DNA from: Pseudonocardia sediminis
GTDB lineage: Bacteria > Actinomycetota > Actinomycetes > Mycobacteriales > Pseudonocardiaceae
Length of the DNA: 64,000 nt
Assembly: GCF_004217185.1 (NCBI RefSeq)
Contig: NZ_SHKL01000001.1
Coordinates: 5,578,001 to 5,642,000, forward strand
Direction of reading: 5' to 3'
Part shown: positions 25,373 through 33,525 of the stretch, piece by piece
Position numbering within the stretch: the first letter of the stretch is position 1
Layout: each line of letters opens with the position of its first letter
Translations under genes and position numbers: made by a program
The notes under the pieces: generated by a model
What the model was told of the DNA's origin: nothing
What the model saw: the letters and a program-made list of their open reading frames with translations, nothing else
Databases searched by the model: none

Positions 25373-25834
25373 GGTCGTCGGTCGTCCTCTTCTTCCTGCC
25401 GCTCAACTTCGCGGTGTTCGCCGGTGGGCCCCGTACCTCGCACGGTCACCCCGCAGATCTCACGTCGTCGAAGCGGCACCGGATCTCTCCGGGGCTCCGC
25501 GACCGCGGCCCGCGCGCTGTTCAGGTCTCACATGTCTGGCTGGTTCTCCCGGGCCTCCGGCAGCAGCGCCATTTCTGGCATCTCGGCCGGTGGCTCCGGT
25601 CCACGAGGTCGGGCGTGTCGCGCTCGACGCTCATAAATCTGCCCTGGTCGGAAACTACCCGGGGCCCGGGTCACCGCTCTCCACCACGGGGATGGAGCTG
25701 TGTATCAGGGCCGACGGCAAGCGTGGCGCGTAGGACCGTGTTCTCTCGAACCGGCGCTCCTACGCGCCACACTCACCGTGCAACCCGTCAAGGATGCCAC
25801 ACCGGAATGCGGCGTCCCCGACCGGGGGGTGCTA
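25373..25834 (-). other. Non-coding gap tuf-rpsJ
   Basis: 462 bases without a supported gene. On the left this is the leader region of rpsJ and on the right the 3' end of tuf. A strong long-loop inverted repeat lies at 25724-25769. The only AT-rich patch, AGATTTATGA on the minus strand at about 25630-25640, is a possible -10 for the S10 operon; no convincing -35 is spaced correctly. Short open frames on both strands have no family features. Confidence 0.6.
25724..25769 (-). terminator. Inverted repeat downstream of tuf
   Basis: Perfect 11-bp arms at 25724-25734 and 25759-25769 with a 24-base loop, starting about 65 bases after the tuf stop. It could terminate tuf or form part of the S10 leader. 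No U-run follows. Confidence 0.5.
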
Positions 25835-27028
25835 CTACGAGTTGATCTTGGTGACCTGGCCGGCGCCGACGGTCCGTCCACCCTCACGGATGGCGAACTG
25901 CAGGCCCTCCTCCATGGCGATCGGCTGGATCAGCTGAACGCTCATCGAGGTGTTGTCGCCCGGCATGACCATCTCGGTGCCGCTGGGCAGGGTCACCACG
26001 CCCGTCACGTCCGTGGTCCGGAAGTAGAACTGGGGGCGGTAGTTGTTGAAGAACGGCGTGTGCCGTCCGCCCTCGTCCTTGCCCAGGATGTAGACCTGGC
26101 CCTCGAACTCGGTGTGCGGGGTGATCGAGCCCGGCTTCACGACGACCTGGCCGCGCTCGACGTCGTCACGCTTGATGCCGCGCAGGAGCAGACCGACGTT
26201 CTCGCCGGCACGGCCCTCGTCGAGGATCTTGCGGAACATCTCGACACCGGTGACCGTGGTGCTGGTCTTGTTCGGCTTGATGCCGACGATGTCGACGGTC
26301 TCGTTGACCTTGACGATGCCGCGCTCGACACGACCGGTGACGACCGTGCCGCGACCGGTGATCGTGAAGACGTCCTCGACGGGCATGAGGAACGGCTTCT
26401 CGGTGTCGCGCTCCGGCTCCGGGATGGCCTCGTCGACAGCGTCCATCAGCTGGACGATGTTCTCGGCCCACTTCTCGTCGCCCTCGAGCGCCTTGAGCGC
26501 CGAGACGCGGACGATCGGGAGGTCGTCGCCCGGGTAGTCCTGCGAGCTGAGCAGCTCACGGACCTCCATCTCGACGAGCTCCATGATCTCCTCGTCGTCG
26601 ACCATGTCCGCCTTGTTCAGCGCCACCACGATGTAGGGCACGCCGACCTGACGCGCGAGCAGCACGTGCTCACGGGTCTGGGGCATCGGACCGTCGGTCG
26701 CGGCGACCACCAGGATGGCGCCGTCCATCTGCGCCGCACCGGTGATCATGTTCTTGATGTAGTCCGCGTGACCGGGGCAGTCCACGTGCGCGTAGTGCCG
26801 CTTCTCGGTCTGGTACTCGACGTGCGCGATGGAGATCGTGATACCGCGCTGACGCTCTTCCGGCGCCTTGTCGATCATGTCGAACGCCGACGCCTCGTTG
26901 AGGGTCGGGTACTTGTCGTGCAGAACCTTAGTGATGGCCGCCGTCAGCGTGGTCTTGCCGTGGTCGATGTGACCAATGGTGCCGATGTTGACGTGCGGCT
27001 TGGTCCGCTCGAACTTCGCCTTCGCCAC
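25835..27028 (-). CDS. tuf: Elongation factor Tu
   Basis: EF-Tu, 397 aa, GTPase that carries aminoacyl-tRNA to the ribosome. The P-loop GHIDHGKT is at about 19-26, DCPGH and NKAD are intact, and domains 2 and 3 are complete (ending GAGQVTKINS). The N-terminus is MAKAKFERTKPHVNIGTIG. It is the last gene of the str group, 135 bases after fusA, so it may have extra promoters. Kirromycin-contact regions show no obvious change by eye. No second tuf is visible in the window. Confidence 0.98.
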   Translation of the reverse strand: MAKAKFERTKPHVNIGTIGHIDHGKTTLTAAITKVLHDKYPTLNEASAFDMIDKAPEERQRGITISIAHVEYQTEKRHYAHVDCPGHADYIKNMITGAAQMDGAILVVAATDGPMPQTREHVLLARQVGVPYIVVALNKADMVDDEEIMELVEMEVRELLSSQDYPGDDLPIVRVSALKALEGDEKWAENIVQLMDAVDEAIPEPERDTEKPFLMPVEDVFTITGRGTVVTGRVERGIVKVNETVDIVGIKPNKTSTTVTGVEMFRKILDEGRAGENVGLLLRGIKRDDVERGQVVVKPGSITPHTEFEGQVYILGKDEGGRHTPFFNNYRPQFYFRTTDVTGVVTLPSGTEMVMPGDNTSMSVQLIQPIAMEEGLQFAIREGGRTVGAGQVTKINS

Positions 27029-27163
27029 TGCAGGGTCCTCCTGGACTGAGATTTTCTGTCCGCCGTGCTGACGGCAGGCTGTGCAGATGCTTTCTGGGGT
27101 GGTTGCTCCGAGAGAGGAAAGAGGAGCGGGCCGCGGACCCTACAGGCCCGCGGCACGTGCCTC

Positions 27164-29266
27164 TTACTCGCCCGTCGCCTTCGCGATGATCTCCTTCGCC
27201 ACGGAGGCCGGAACCTCCGCGTACGAGTCGAACGTCATCGTGTAGTTCGCCCGGCCCTGGGTCCGCGACCGCAGGTCACCGACGTAGCCGAACATCTCGG
27301 ACAGCGGGACCGACGCCTTGACGACGCGGGCACCCGCACGCTCCTCCATGGCCTGGATCTGGCCACGACGGGAGTTGAGGTCGCCGATCACGTCACCCAT
27401 GTAGTCCTCGGGCGTCATGACCTCGACGGCCATCATGGGCTCGAGGATCGCGGGGTTCGCCTTGCGAGCCGCCTCCTTGAACGCCATGGAGCCGGCCACC
27501 TTGAACGCCATCTCGGACGAGTCGACCTCGTGGTACTGGCCGTCCGTCAGCGTGGCCTTCACTCCGACAACCGGGTAACCGGCGAGGATGCCGTACTGCA
27601 TGGCGTCCTGGATGCCGGCGTCCACCGACGGGATGTACTCCCGCGGGATGCGGCCACCGGTGACCTTGTTGTCGAACTCGTACAGCGCACCGTCGCCCTC
27701 GGTGAGGGGCTCCAGGTTGATGATGACCCGGGCGAACTGGCCCGAACCACCGGTCTGCTTCTTGTGCGTGTACTCGAACTTGATGACCGGCTGCTTGATG
27801 GTCTCGCGGTACGCGACCTGGGGCTTGCCGATGTTGGCCTCGACCTTGTAGTCGCTCTTCATGCGGTTCACCAGCACCTCGAGGTGCAGCTCACCCATGC
27901 CGGCGAGGATCGTCTGGCCGGTCTCGTCGTCCAGGGAGACCTGGAACGTCGGGTCCTCCTCGGCGAGCCGCTGGATCGCGACGCCCAGCTTCTCCTGGTC
28001 GGCCTTGGTCTTCGGCTCGACCGCGACCTGGATCACCGGCTCCGGGAAGGTCATCGACTCGAGGACGATCGGCGACTGCGGGTCGCAGAGGGTCTCGCCC
28101 GTGGTCGTGTCCTTGAGGCCGATGACGGCGTAGATGTGGCCCGCCATGGCCTCGTCGACCGGGTTCTCCTTGTTGGAGTGCATCTGGAAGACCTTCCCGA
28201 TGCGCTCCTTGCGGTCCTTGGTCGAGTTCAGGACCTGCGAGCCCGCGGCGACCCGGCCGGAGTAGACCCGGATGTAGGTCAGCTTGCCGAAGAACGGGTG
28301 CGCGGCGATCTTGAACGCGAGCGCCGCGAACGGCTCGTCCTTGGCCGGCTTGCGGCTGGCCGGGGTCTCGCCGTCGGTGAGGAAGCCCTCGACCGGCGGG
28401 AGGTCGTACGGCGACGGCAGGTAGTCGATGACCGCGTCGAGCATGGGCTGGACGCCCTTGTTCTTGAACGCGGAACCACACATCACCGGGTAGGCGATGC
28501 GGTCGGTCACGATCTTCCGGATACCGGTCTTGATCTGCTCGACCGTCGGCTCCTCGCCGCCGAGGTACGACTCCATCAGGTCGTCGTCGGTCTCGGCGAC
28601 GGCCTCGAGGAGCTTCTCGCGCCACTCGGCGACCTTGTCGGCCATGTCGGCCGGGATCTCCTCGATGGCGTAGTCCTCGCCCTTGGCGACCTCGCCACGC
28701 CAGGTCAGCGCGCGCATCTCGACCAGGTCGACGACGCCGATGAAGTCACCCTCGCTGCCGATGGGCAGCTGGATGGGCAGCGGGCGCGCGTTCAGGCGGT
28801 CCTGGATCGTCTGCACGGTGAAGTAGAAGTCCGCACCGAGCTTGTCCATCTTGTTGACGAAGCAGACCCGGGGGACGTCGTACTTGGTGGCCTGCCGCCA
28901 GACCTGCTCGGACTGCGGCTCGACCCCCTCCTTGCCGTCGAACACGGCGACCGCGCCGTCGAGCACGCGCAGGTTGCGCTCCACCTCGACGGTGAAGTCC
29001 ACGTGGCCCGGCGTGTCGATGATGTTGATCTGGTGGTCTTTCCAGAAGCAGGTCGTCGCGGCGGACGTGATCGTGATGCCGCGCTTCTGCTCCTCCTCCA
29101 TCCAGTCCATCGTCGCCGCGCCGTCGTGCACCTCACCGATCTTGTAGTTGATCCCGGTGTAGTACAGGATCCGCTCGGTGGTGGTGGTCTTGCCGGCATC
29201 GATGTGCGCCATGATGCCGATGTTGCGGACCTTGGTCAGGTCGGTCAGCACGTCCCGTGGTGCCAC
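27164..29266 (-). CDS. fusA: Elongation factor G
   Basis: EF-G, 700 aa, GTPase that drives translocation and, with RRF, ribosome recycling. The P-loop AHIDAGKTT is at about 20-28, then DTPGHVDF and NKMDKLGADF. Domains II-V follow in order, with GMGELHLEVLVNRMK and the C-terminal GYVGDLRSRTQGRANYTM. The start is GTG (MAPRDVLTDL). It follows rpsG by 42 bases. Confidence 0.98.
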   Translation of the reverse strand: MAPRDVLTDLTKVRNIGIMAHIDAGKTTTTERILYYTGINYKIGEVHDGAATMDWMEEEQKRGITITSAATTCFWKDHQINIIDTPGHVDFTVEVERNLRVLDGAVAVFDGKEGVEPQSEQVWRQATKYDVPRVCFVNKMDKLGADFYFTVQTIQDRLNARPLPIQLPIGSEGDFIGVVDLVEMRALTWRGEVAKGEDYAIEEIPADMADKVAEWREKLLEAVAETDDDLMESYLGGEEPTVEQIKTGIRKIVTDRIAYPVMCGSAFKNKGVQPMLDAVIDYLPSPYDLPPVEGFLTDGETPASRKPAKDEPFAALAFKIAAHPFFGKLTYIRVYSGRVAAGSQVLNSTKDRKERIGKVFQMHSNKENPVDEAMAGHIYAVIGLKDTTTGETLCDPQSPIVLESMTFPEPVIQVAVEPKTKADQEKLGVAIQRLAEEDPTFQVSLDDETGQTILAGMGELHLEVLVNRMKSDYKVEANIGKPQVAYRETIKQPVIKFEYTHKKQTGGSGQFARVIINLEPLTEGDGALYEFDNKVTGGRIPREYIPSVDAGIQDAMQYGILAGYPVVGVKATLTDGQYHEVDSSEMAFKVAGSMAFKEAARKANPAILEPMMAVEVMTPEDYMGDVIGDLNSRRGQIQAMEERAGARVVKASVPLSEMFGYVGDLRSRTQGRANYTMTFDSYAEVPASVAKEIIAKATGE

Positions 29267-29308
29267 GGTCTCAGATCTCCCTCGCGGTTGGCGCGGACTT
29301 CTGGTCCG

Positions 29309-29779
29309 TCACCAGCGGTAGTGGGCGAAGGCTCGGTTCGACTCCGCCATCTTGTGCATGTCCTCGCGCCGCTTGACGCTGGCGCCGAGGCCGTTGCTCG
29401 CGTCGAGCAGCTCGTTCATCAGCCGCTCGACCATCGTCTTCTCGCGGCGCTGGCCGGAGTAGGTGACCAGCCAACGCAGGCCCAGGGTGGTCTGGCGGAC
29501 GGTGCGCACCTCGACCGGGACCTGGTAGGTCGCGCCACCGACACGGCGGCTGCGGACCTCGAGAGCCGGCTTCACGTTGTCCAGTGCGCGCTTGAGCGTC
29601 ACCACCGGGTCGGTGCCGGTCTTGTCCCGGGTGCCCTCGAGGGCGGCGTAGACGATCCGCTCGGCGAGCGAGCGCTTGCCGTCCTGGAGGATCTTGTTCA
29701 CCAGCTGGGTGACCAGCGGGGACCCGTAGACCGGGTCGGACACCAGGGGACGCTTCGGAGCGGGACCCTTGCGGGGCAT
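29309..29779 (-). CDS. rpsG: 30S ribosomal protein S7
   Basis: S7, 156 aa, 16S rRNA 3'-domain assembly initiator and, in E. coli, the repressor of the str operon. It starts MPRKGPAPKRPLVSDPVYGS and ends KMAESNRAFAHYRW, a standard bacterial S7. The ATG overlaps the rpsL stop by one base, which couples S12 and S7 translation. Confidence 0.98.
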   Translation of the reverse strand: MPRKGPAPKRPLVSDPVYGSPLVTQLVNKILQDGKRSLAERIVYAALEGTRDKTGTDPVVTLKRALDNVKPALEVRSRRVGGATYQVPVEVRTVRQTTLGLRWLVTYSGQRREKTMVERLMNELLDASNGLGASVKRREDMHKMAESNRAFAHYRW

Positions 29780-30153
29780 CAGCTCTTCTCCTTCTTCGCG
29801 CCGTAACGGCTGCGGGACTGCTTGCGGTTCTTCACGCCCTGGGTGTCCAGCGAGCCGCGGATCACCTTGTAGCGCACACCGGGCAGGTCCTTCACGCGGC
29901 CGCCGCGGACCAGCACGATGGAGTGCTCCTGCAGGTTGTGGCCCTCACCGGGGATGTAAGCGGTGACCTCGATGCCGCTGCTGAGCTTGACGCGGGCGAC
30001 CTTCCGCAGTGCCGAGTTCGGCTTCTTCGGCGTCGTCGTGTAGACGCGCGTGCAGACCCCGCGGCGCTGGGGGCTGCCCTTGAGGGCGGCGGTCTTGGTC
30101 TTGGTGACCTTGTCCTCGCGGCCCTTGCGGACCAGCTGCTGGATCGTGGGCAT
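29779..30153 (-). CDS. rpsL: 30S ribosomal protein S12
   Basis: S12, 124 aa, decoding-centre protein. It starts MPTIQQLVRKGREDK. The loops that control accuracy read TTTPKKPNSALRKVARV (Lys43 present) and RVKDLPGVRYK (Lys88 present), so both positions commonly changed in streptomycin resistance are wild type. The ending is KNRKQSRSRYGAKKEKS. It is the first gene of the str operon, with a promoter about 280 bases upstream. Confidence 0.98.
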   Translation of the reverse strand: MPTIQQLVRKGREDKVTKTKTAALKGSPQRRGVCTRVYTTTPKKPNSALRKVARVKLSSGIEVTAYIPGEGHNLQEHSIVLVRGGRVKDLPGVRYKVIRGSLDTQGVKNRKQSRSRYGAKKEKS

Positions 30154-30432
30154 GTGCCGTCTACTTCTTCCCGTCGGCGTGCTCGACTGTGTCGGGCGTC
30201 TTCACTGTCGTGTTCGGAGCCGGGGCGCGGAGCGACGGCCGAGGCTGTCGTTCCGATACCCGAGGTCGGGCGTGTCGCTCCGGGAACCCACCGAGGCGCG
30301 AGCCGCGGGGGATCGGGTGGAGCGTCCGTGCTGTCGCTGCGGCCCGCCCGTCGGAGTCGTCCTCGACACCTCACGAGCCCGGGCGCTGCGGGGCACACGG
30401 AGTGGCCCGACCGAGGTCGAGCGCAAGACAAC

Positions 30433-30462
30433 AGCGTACTCGGCCCGCTCGAACAGGGTCAA
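30433..30462 (-). promoter_or_regulatory. Probable str operon promoter
   Basis: On the minus strand a TTGACC -35 box (30457-30462) and a TACGCT -10 box (30433-30438) are separated by exactly 18 bases, a good housekeeping-sigma pattern. It would give an rpsL leader of about 280 bases. The rest of the 479-base gap 30154-30632 holds no supported gene; the promoter of the plus-strand esterase must also lie here. Confidence 0.65.
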
Positions 30463-30632
30463 AGCGGGTCCGGCCACGGCGAGACGCCGTGCCGAGAGCG
30501 TGCCCGAACCCGCCCCGACAGGCAAGACGACTCACCCGCTCGTCGCACAACGCTGTCCGCTCGTCGTCCATTCCCGCACGTCGGCGATGGTGTCCGGCGA
30601 GGTCGTCGGGACGCCCGTGGTTATCGTCCGGT

Positions 30633-31529
30633 GTGCCTCTACCGCTCGCCGCCAACCGGCTCCTGACCAGCGCCGTCGTGGCCCCGCTGCTGTCCCCGCG
30701 GCTCCCCGTCCCGGTGCGCCGCCGCCTGCTCGATCTCACCGGGGCGGTCCTGCCGCTCCCCCGCGGCACCCGCCGGGCCACCGGCGCCCTGGGCGGGGTC
30801 CCCACCGAGGTCGTCTCCGCGGCCGGGCCGGTCACCTCCCCGCACCGGATCCTTTACCTGCACGGTGGCGGCTACGTCGTCGGCTCCCCCGCCTCGCACC
30901 GCGCCCTGCTGGCCGGGCTGAGCCGGGCCGCCGGCACCCCGGTGCACGCACCGATCTACCGGCTCGCGCCTGAGCACCCCCACCCGGCTGCGGTCGAGGA
31001 CGCGCTGACCGCGTTCCGCGCGTTGCGCATCGCCGGGCACCCGGCCCGGCGGATCGCGATCGCCGGTGACTCCGCGGGCGGCGGCCTCGCGATGTCGGTG
31101 GTGCTGCGGCTGCGCGAGAACGGCGAGGACCTCCCCGGGTCGATCGGGCTGATCTCCCCGTGGCTCGACCTGGACTGCACCTCCCCCGTCCTGTCGCGCA
31201 ACGCCTCCACCGACGCGATGCTCGACCCCGCCTGGCTGCCCGACGCCGCCCGCGACTACCGGGGAACGACCGACCCGGCGGACCTGCGTCCCCTCGACGC
31301 CGAGCTGACCGGCCTGCCGCCCCTGCACGTCGTCGCCGGCGCCGGTGAGGTCCTGCTCGACGACGCCGACCGCCTGGTCGAAGGCGCCCGCGCCGCCGGC
31401 GTCCCGACCACCTACCGTCGCGCCGAGGGCATGTGGCACGCCTTCCCGGTCCTGGCCGGCACCCTGCGCGAGGCCGACGACGCCGTCACCGAGCTCGGCG
31501 CGTCCCTCCGCACCGACTGCCTCCGCTGA
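30633..31529 (+). CDS. Alpha/beta hydrolase, hormone-sensitive-lipase family esterase
   Basis: A predicted carboxylesterase/lipase of 298 aa in the HSL (LipH/Lip-type) family. The oxyanion-hole motif HGGGYVVGS begins at about 77 and the nucleophile motif GDSAGG has Ser147. The catalytic His is about 269 (MWHAF). The acid position of the usual DxL motif reads Glu (AGEVLLDD, about Glu239), which may serve as the acid. The GTG at 30633 is chosen because upstream residues lack similarity and overlap the str promoter region. No signal peptide is evident, so it is likely cytosolic. It stands alone on the plus strand between the str operon and a repeat region; its substrate is unknown. Confidence 0.88.
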   Translation: MPLPLAANRLLTSAVVAPLLSPRLPVPVRRRLLDLTGAVLPLPRGTRRATGALGGVPTEVVSAAGPVTSPHRILYLHGGGYVVGSPASHRALLAGLSRAAGTPVHAPIYRLAPEHPHPAAVEDALTAFRALRIAGHPARRIAIAGDSAGGGLAMSVVLRLRENGEDLPGSIGLISPWLDLDCTSPVLSRNASTDAMLDPAWLPDAARDYRGTTDPADLRPLDAELTGLPPLHVVAGAGEVLLDDADRLVEGARAAGVPTTYRRAEGMWHAFPVLAGTLREADDAVTELGASLRTDCLR

Positions 31530-31571
31530 CCCTCTCCGTCCGGCCCCTGAAGAACGAGCGCAGCACCTGCC

Positions 31572-31591
31572 CTGTTCTGTCCTGTCCTGTC
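31572..31591. repeat. Pentanucleotide tandem repeat
   Basis: Four consecutive units, CTGTT followed by three copies of CTGTC. A potential slippage site 43 bases after the esterase stop, outside any gene. Confidence 0.8.
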
Positions 31592-31947
31592 CTCGGATGA
31601 ACAGGAGCAGCTCGCCGGATCCTCGGACGGGCCGGAGCACCACTGGCCCACCCTCGGTCGGTCGAGAGCTGCTTCCACCCGGCCCTCGGATGAATGAGGA
31701 CAGCGCCCGTCCAACAGGGGTGGACCACAGCACCTCTCGTGCACCCTCATGCGCCACCACCCCGTCGAACGAGAGCTGCTCTCGTCCGACAGGAGTGGAC
31801 GAGAGCAGCTCTCGCCGGAACCCGCCGCTGGTTCCTGAGCTGTGACCGAGCTCGGCGGGTCCGGCATGCCGCCGCACCCTGCAGGCTCCCGATGATCGAG
31901 CGAGAGCTCCTCTCGGCCGTCCGGGATGCGCGGTAGCAGCTCTCATG
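31591..31947. repeat. Degenerate ~30-bp repeat array, left copy
   Basis: About seven poorly conserved units of roughly 30-32 bp (several begin CTCGGATGAA or CTCGGWCGG) that share a core like GGRGTGGACGAGAGC followed by CTCTCG. The core also occurs, on the opposite strand, in the array at 33129-33450. I infer one repeat family in inverted orientation on the two sides of the DUF559 gene. Boundaries are approximate. Confidence 0.6.
31771..31813. repeat. 17-bp perfect inverted repeat, 9-bp loop
   Basis: Arms 31771-31787 (starting GAGAGCTGCTCTCG) and 31797-31813 are exact reverse complements. Each arm is itself partly palindromic, so the RNA could fold in two ways. It lies within the left repeat array and could act as a terminator of the esterase transcript or as a mobile-repeat unit. 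Confidence 0.8.
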
Positions 31948-32052
31948 CGACCGGCGGCGGGCGTCCGCACGCCGTGCACCCCGTCGTTCCTGGCGAGCAG
32001 AGCCGGGCCGGATCGCGCCGCGCGCATGGGGCCGGGCAGGTGGCAGCGGCGG

Positions 32053-32081
32053 TTGTCCACAACGTCGGATCTCTGTCCACA
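32053..32081 (+). promoter_or_regulatory. Two DnaA-box-like 9-mers
   Basis: TTGTCCACA (32053-32061) equals the consensus DnaA box of high-GC actinobacteria, and CTGTCCACA (32073-32081) differs at one base. They lie 20 bases apart in the same orientation, 51 bases before the ATG of the next gene. DnaA binding is not proven. Confidence 0.5.
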
Positions 32082-32131
32082 GGTCGGGGATCGGCGGCGG
32101 CGGATCGGCGTCCGGACCGCAGGCTGGTCCC

Positions 32132-33088
32132 ATGACCCGCTCACTCGCCGCCGACGAGTACACCGCGCTGTGCGGCTCCACCGTCGTGACCGTGTCGGCG
32201 CTGATGGCCCTCGGCGTCCCGCGGAGCACGATCGCGCACAGATGTCGCGCCGGTGGGCCGTGGATGTGGCTGATGCCGTCGGTCGTCAAGCTGAACAACG
32301 CGCCTCCGACGCGGGCCGACCGCCGTCGTGCCGCGCTGTTGCACGCGGGCGACGGCGCGCTGATCACCGGTCTGGACGCACTGGACCTGCTCGGCATGAA
32401 CCGGATGCCGGCCCCGTCGGGACCGGTGCATCTGCTCGTCCCGTCGACATCGCGCCGCACCGGTCACGGGACGAGCCTCCTGGAGCGGACCGATCGGCTC
32501 CCTCCCGCAGGAGCCGGACGGTGGCCGCTCGCCCCACCCGTGCGTGCCGTCCTCGACACCTGTCGGAGGCTTCACCTGCGCGACCAGGTGCGCGCGACGC
32601 TCGCGGAGGCCGTCCAGACGGGACGGTGCGGTGTTCCCGCCCTGGCCGCCGAGCTCGAGGCCGGTTCCCAGCGCGGGAGTGCGCTACCGCGGCAGGTACT
32701 GACCGAGATCTCGGCCGGGGCCCGGTCCGCCGCCGAGGCCGCCGTCGTCGAGCTGCTGCGGACCGGGCGGTTCCCGGAGCCGATGCGCAACGCGTGGCTC
32801 TACCGACCGGACGGCACCTTCCTGGCCTGCGTCGACGTCTGGTTCGCCGACGTCGGACTGGCCTGGGAGATCGACTCGCGTGAGTTCCACCTGTCGCCGG
32901 ACGATCATGAGCGCACCCTCGACCGCCACAACGCCCTGGTCGCGGCCGGTGTCCCGGTGCTGCGCAGCCTTCCGTCGCACGTCTCCACGCGACGATCCGA
33001 GGTGTTGGCCCGCCTCCGCGACGCCCGCGCGGAGTGCGCCCGGCGCCCACTCCCCGCCGTGATCGCCTCACCCCACCGCCGGCACTGA
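32132..33088 (+). CDS. AbiEi-antitoxin-like / DUF559-type endonuclease-fold protein
   Basis: A 318-aa protein of a widespread actinobacterial family. Residues about 15-55 look like a winged-helix HTH of the AbiEi-antitoxin type (VTVSALMALGVPRSTIAHRC). The C-terminal third looks like a DUF559/Vsr-like PD-(D/E)xK fold: Asp235 in CVDVWFADVG, then Glu246-x-Asp248 in WEIDSREFH, with DRHNALVAAGVPVLR closing the fold. No AbiEii-type toxin gene lies next to it. It is often a solitary gene with unknown role; DNA repair, defence and regulation are all possible. It is bracketed by two inverted arrays of the same repeat and preceded by DnaA-box-like sites. Confidence 0.75.
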   Translation: MTRSLAADEYTALCGSTVVTVSALMALGVPRSTIAHRCRAGGPWMWLMPSVVKLNNAPPTRADRRRAALLHAGDGALITGLDALDLLGMNRMPAPSGPVHLLVPSTSRRTGHGTSLLERTDRLPPAGAGRWPLAPPVRAVLDTCRRLHLRDQVRATLAEAVQTGRCGVPALAAELEAGSQRGSALPRQVLTEISAGARSAAEAAVVELLRTGRFPEPMRNAWLYRPDGTFLACVDVWFADVGLAWEIDSREFHLSPDDHERTLDRHNALVAAGVPVLRSLPSHVSTRRSEVLARLRDARAECARRPLPAVIASPHRRH

Positions 33089-33128
33089 TCCCGATACCGC
33101 TCCGGCCGGGAAGGGCGGGCCCGAGCAC

Positions 33129-33450
33129 ATGGACGAACGGAGCCGTCGTCCATGCCGGTCGCACGAGCGGAGCTCTCGTCCATCTCTTCGGGTGGGCGAT
33201 ACAGCCGCCACCCGCCGCACGAACGGGGCTCGCGTCCCATCCAGCTGCGCGAACGGAGCCCCCGTCCAACTCGGCTGCGCGAAAGGGGCTCTCGTCCAGT
33301 CTCCGCGGCGGCGGGACCCGGATCGGCGCTGCGCGAGCGGGCTCCCGTTTATCCCGGCTGTACGACCGGAGCTCTCGCTCATCCCGGCTGTACGACCGGA
33401 GCTCTCGCTCATCCCGGCTGTACGGGCGGAGCTCTCGTTCCGTGCCGGCC
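33129..33450. repeat. 30-bp tandem repeat array, right copy (about nine units)
   Basis: About nine units with a period near 30 bp. Two are identical (33361-33390 and 33391-33420), and partial copies flank them. The unit core on the plus strand is near GYRCGAVCGGAGCTCTCGTCC. Two units carry insertions of about 20-25 bp (near 33185-33215 and 33300-33330). There are no unique spacers, so it is not CRISPR. Divergence increases to the left, as if the array grows at the right end. Confidence 0.85.
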
Positions 33451-33468
33451 GGGGTGGGAACGCGAAAC

Positions 33469-33507
33469 GGGGCCGGACACCACCACGGGAGAGTGGTGTC
33501 CGGCCCC
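33469..33507 (-). terminator. Distal hairpin after rpoC
   Basis: A perfect 15-bp stem (33469-33483 with 33493-33507) with a 9-base loop, about 60 bases after the rpoC stop. With the hairpin next to it, it forms a tandem terminator that could stop transcription from both sides. Confidence 0.75.
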
Positions 33508-33525
33508 GTCGCGGGACCTTCGGGT

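Larger units (their letters stand above)
31530..32131. other. Repeat-rich intergenic region left of the DUF559 gene
   Basis: 602 bases with no convincing gene. It contains a pentanucleotide run, a degenerate repeat array with a strong inverted repeat, a further GAGAGCTCCTCTC dyad near 31902-31914 and two DnaA-box-like sequences before the next gene. Open frames across it are explained by high GC and by the repeats. Confidence 0.7.

Noticed and set aside
25373..25834. tRNA or other RNA gene in the tuf-rpsJ gap
   Set aside because: No cloverleaf, CCA end or conserved small RNA pattern was found; only the long-loop inverted repeat stands out.
27065..29806. A 913-codon open frame on the plus strand
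   Set aside because: Antisense shadow of fusA and rpsG; no recognisable domain.
30189..30632. N-terminal extension of the esterase to 446 aa
   Set aside because: The extra 148 residues are Arg/Ser-rich without similarity and would cover the str promoter region; the GTG at 30633 fits the family length.
31572..31591. Phase-variable repeat controlling a gene
   Set aside because: The CTGTC run lies between genes, after the esterase stop, and is too short and distant from the next start to suggest phase variation.
31345..31845. Open frame over the esterase end and the left repeat array (plus strand)
   Set aside because: It begins inside the esterase gene in another frame and only reads through the repeats; no independent start or conservation visible.
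32053..32081. Replication origin
   Set aside because: Only two DnaA-box-like sequences are present and no dnaA, dnaN or AT-rich unwinding region is nearby.
33129..33450. CRISPR array
   Set aside because: The period is 30 bp in total with no unique spacers between repeats, repeats are degenerate, and no cas genes are near. It is a simple tandem repeat.
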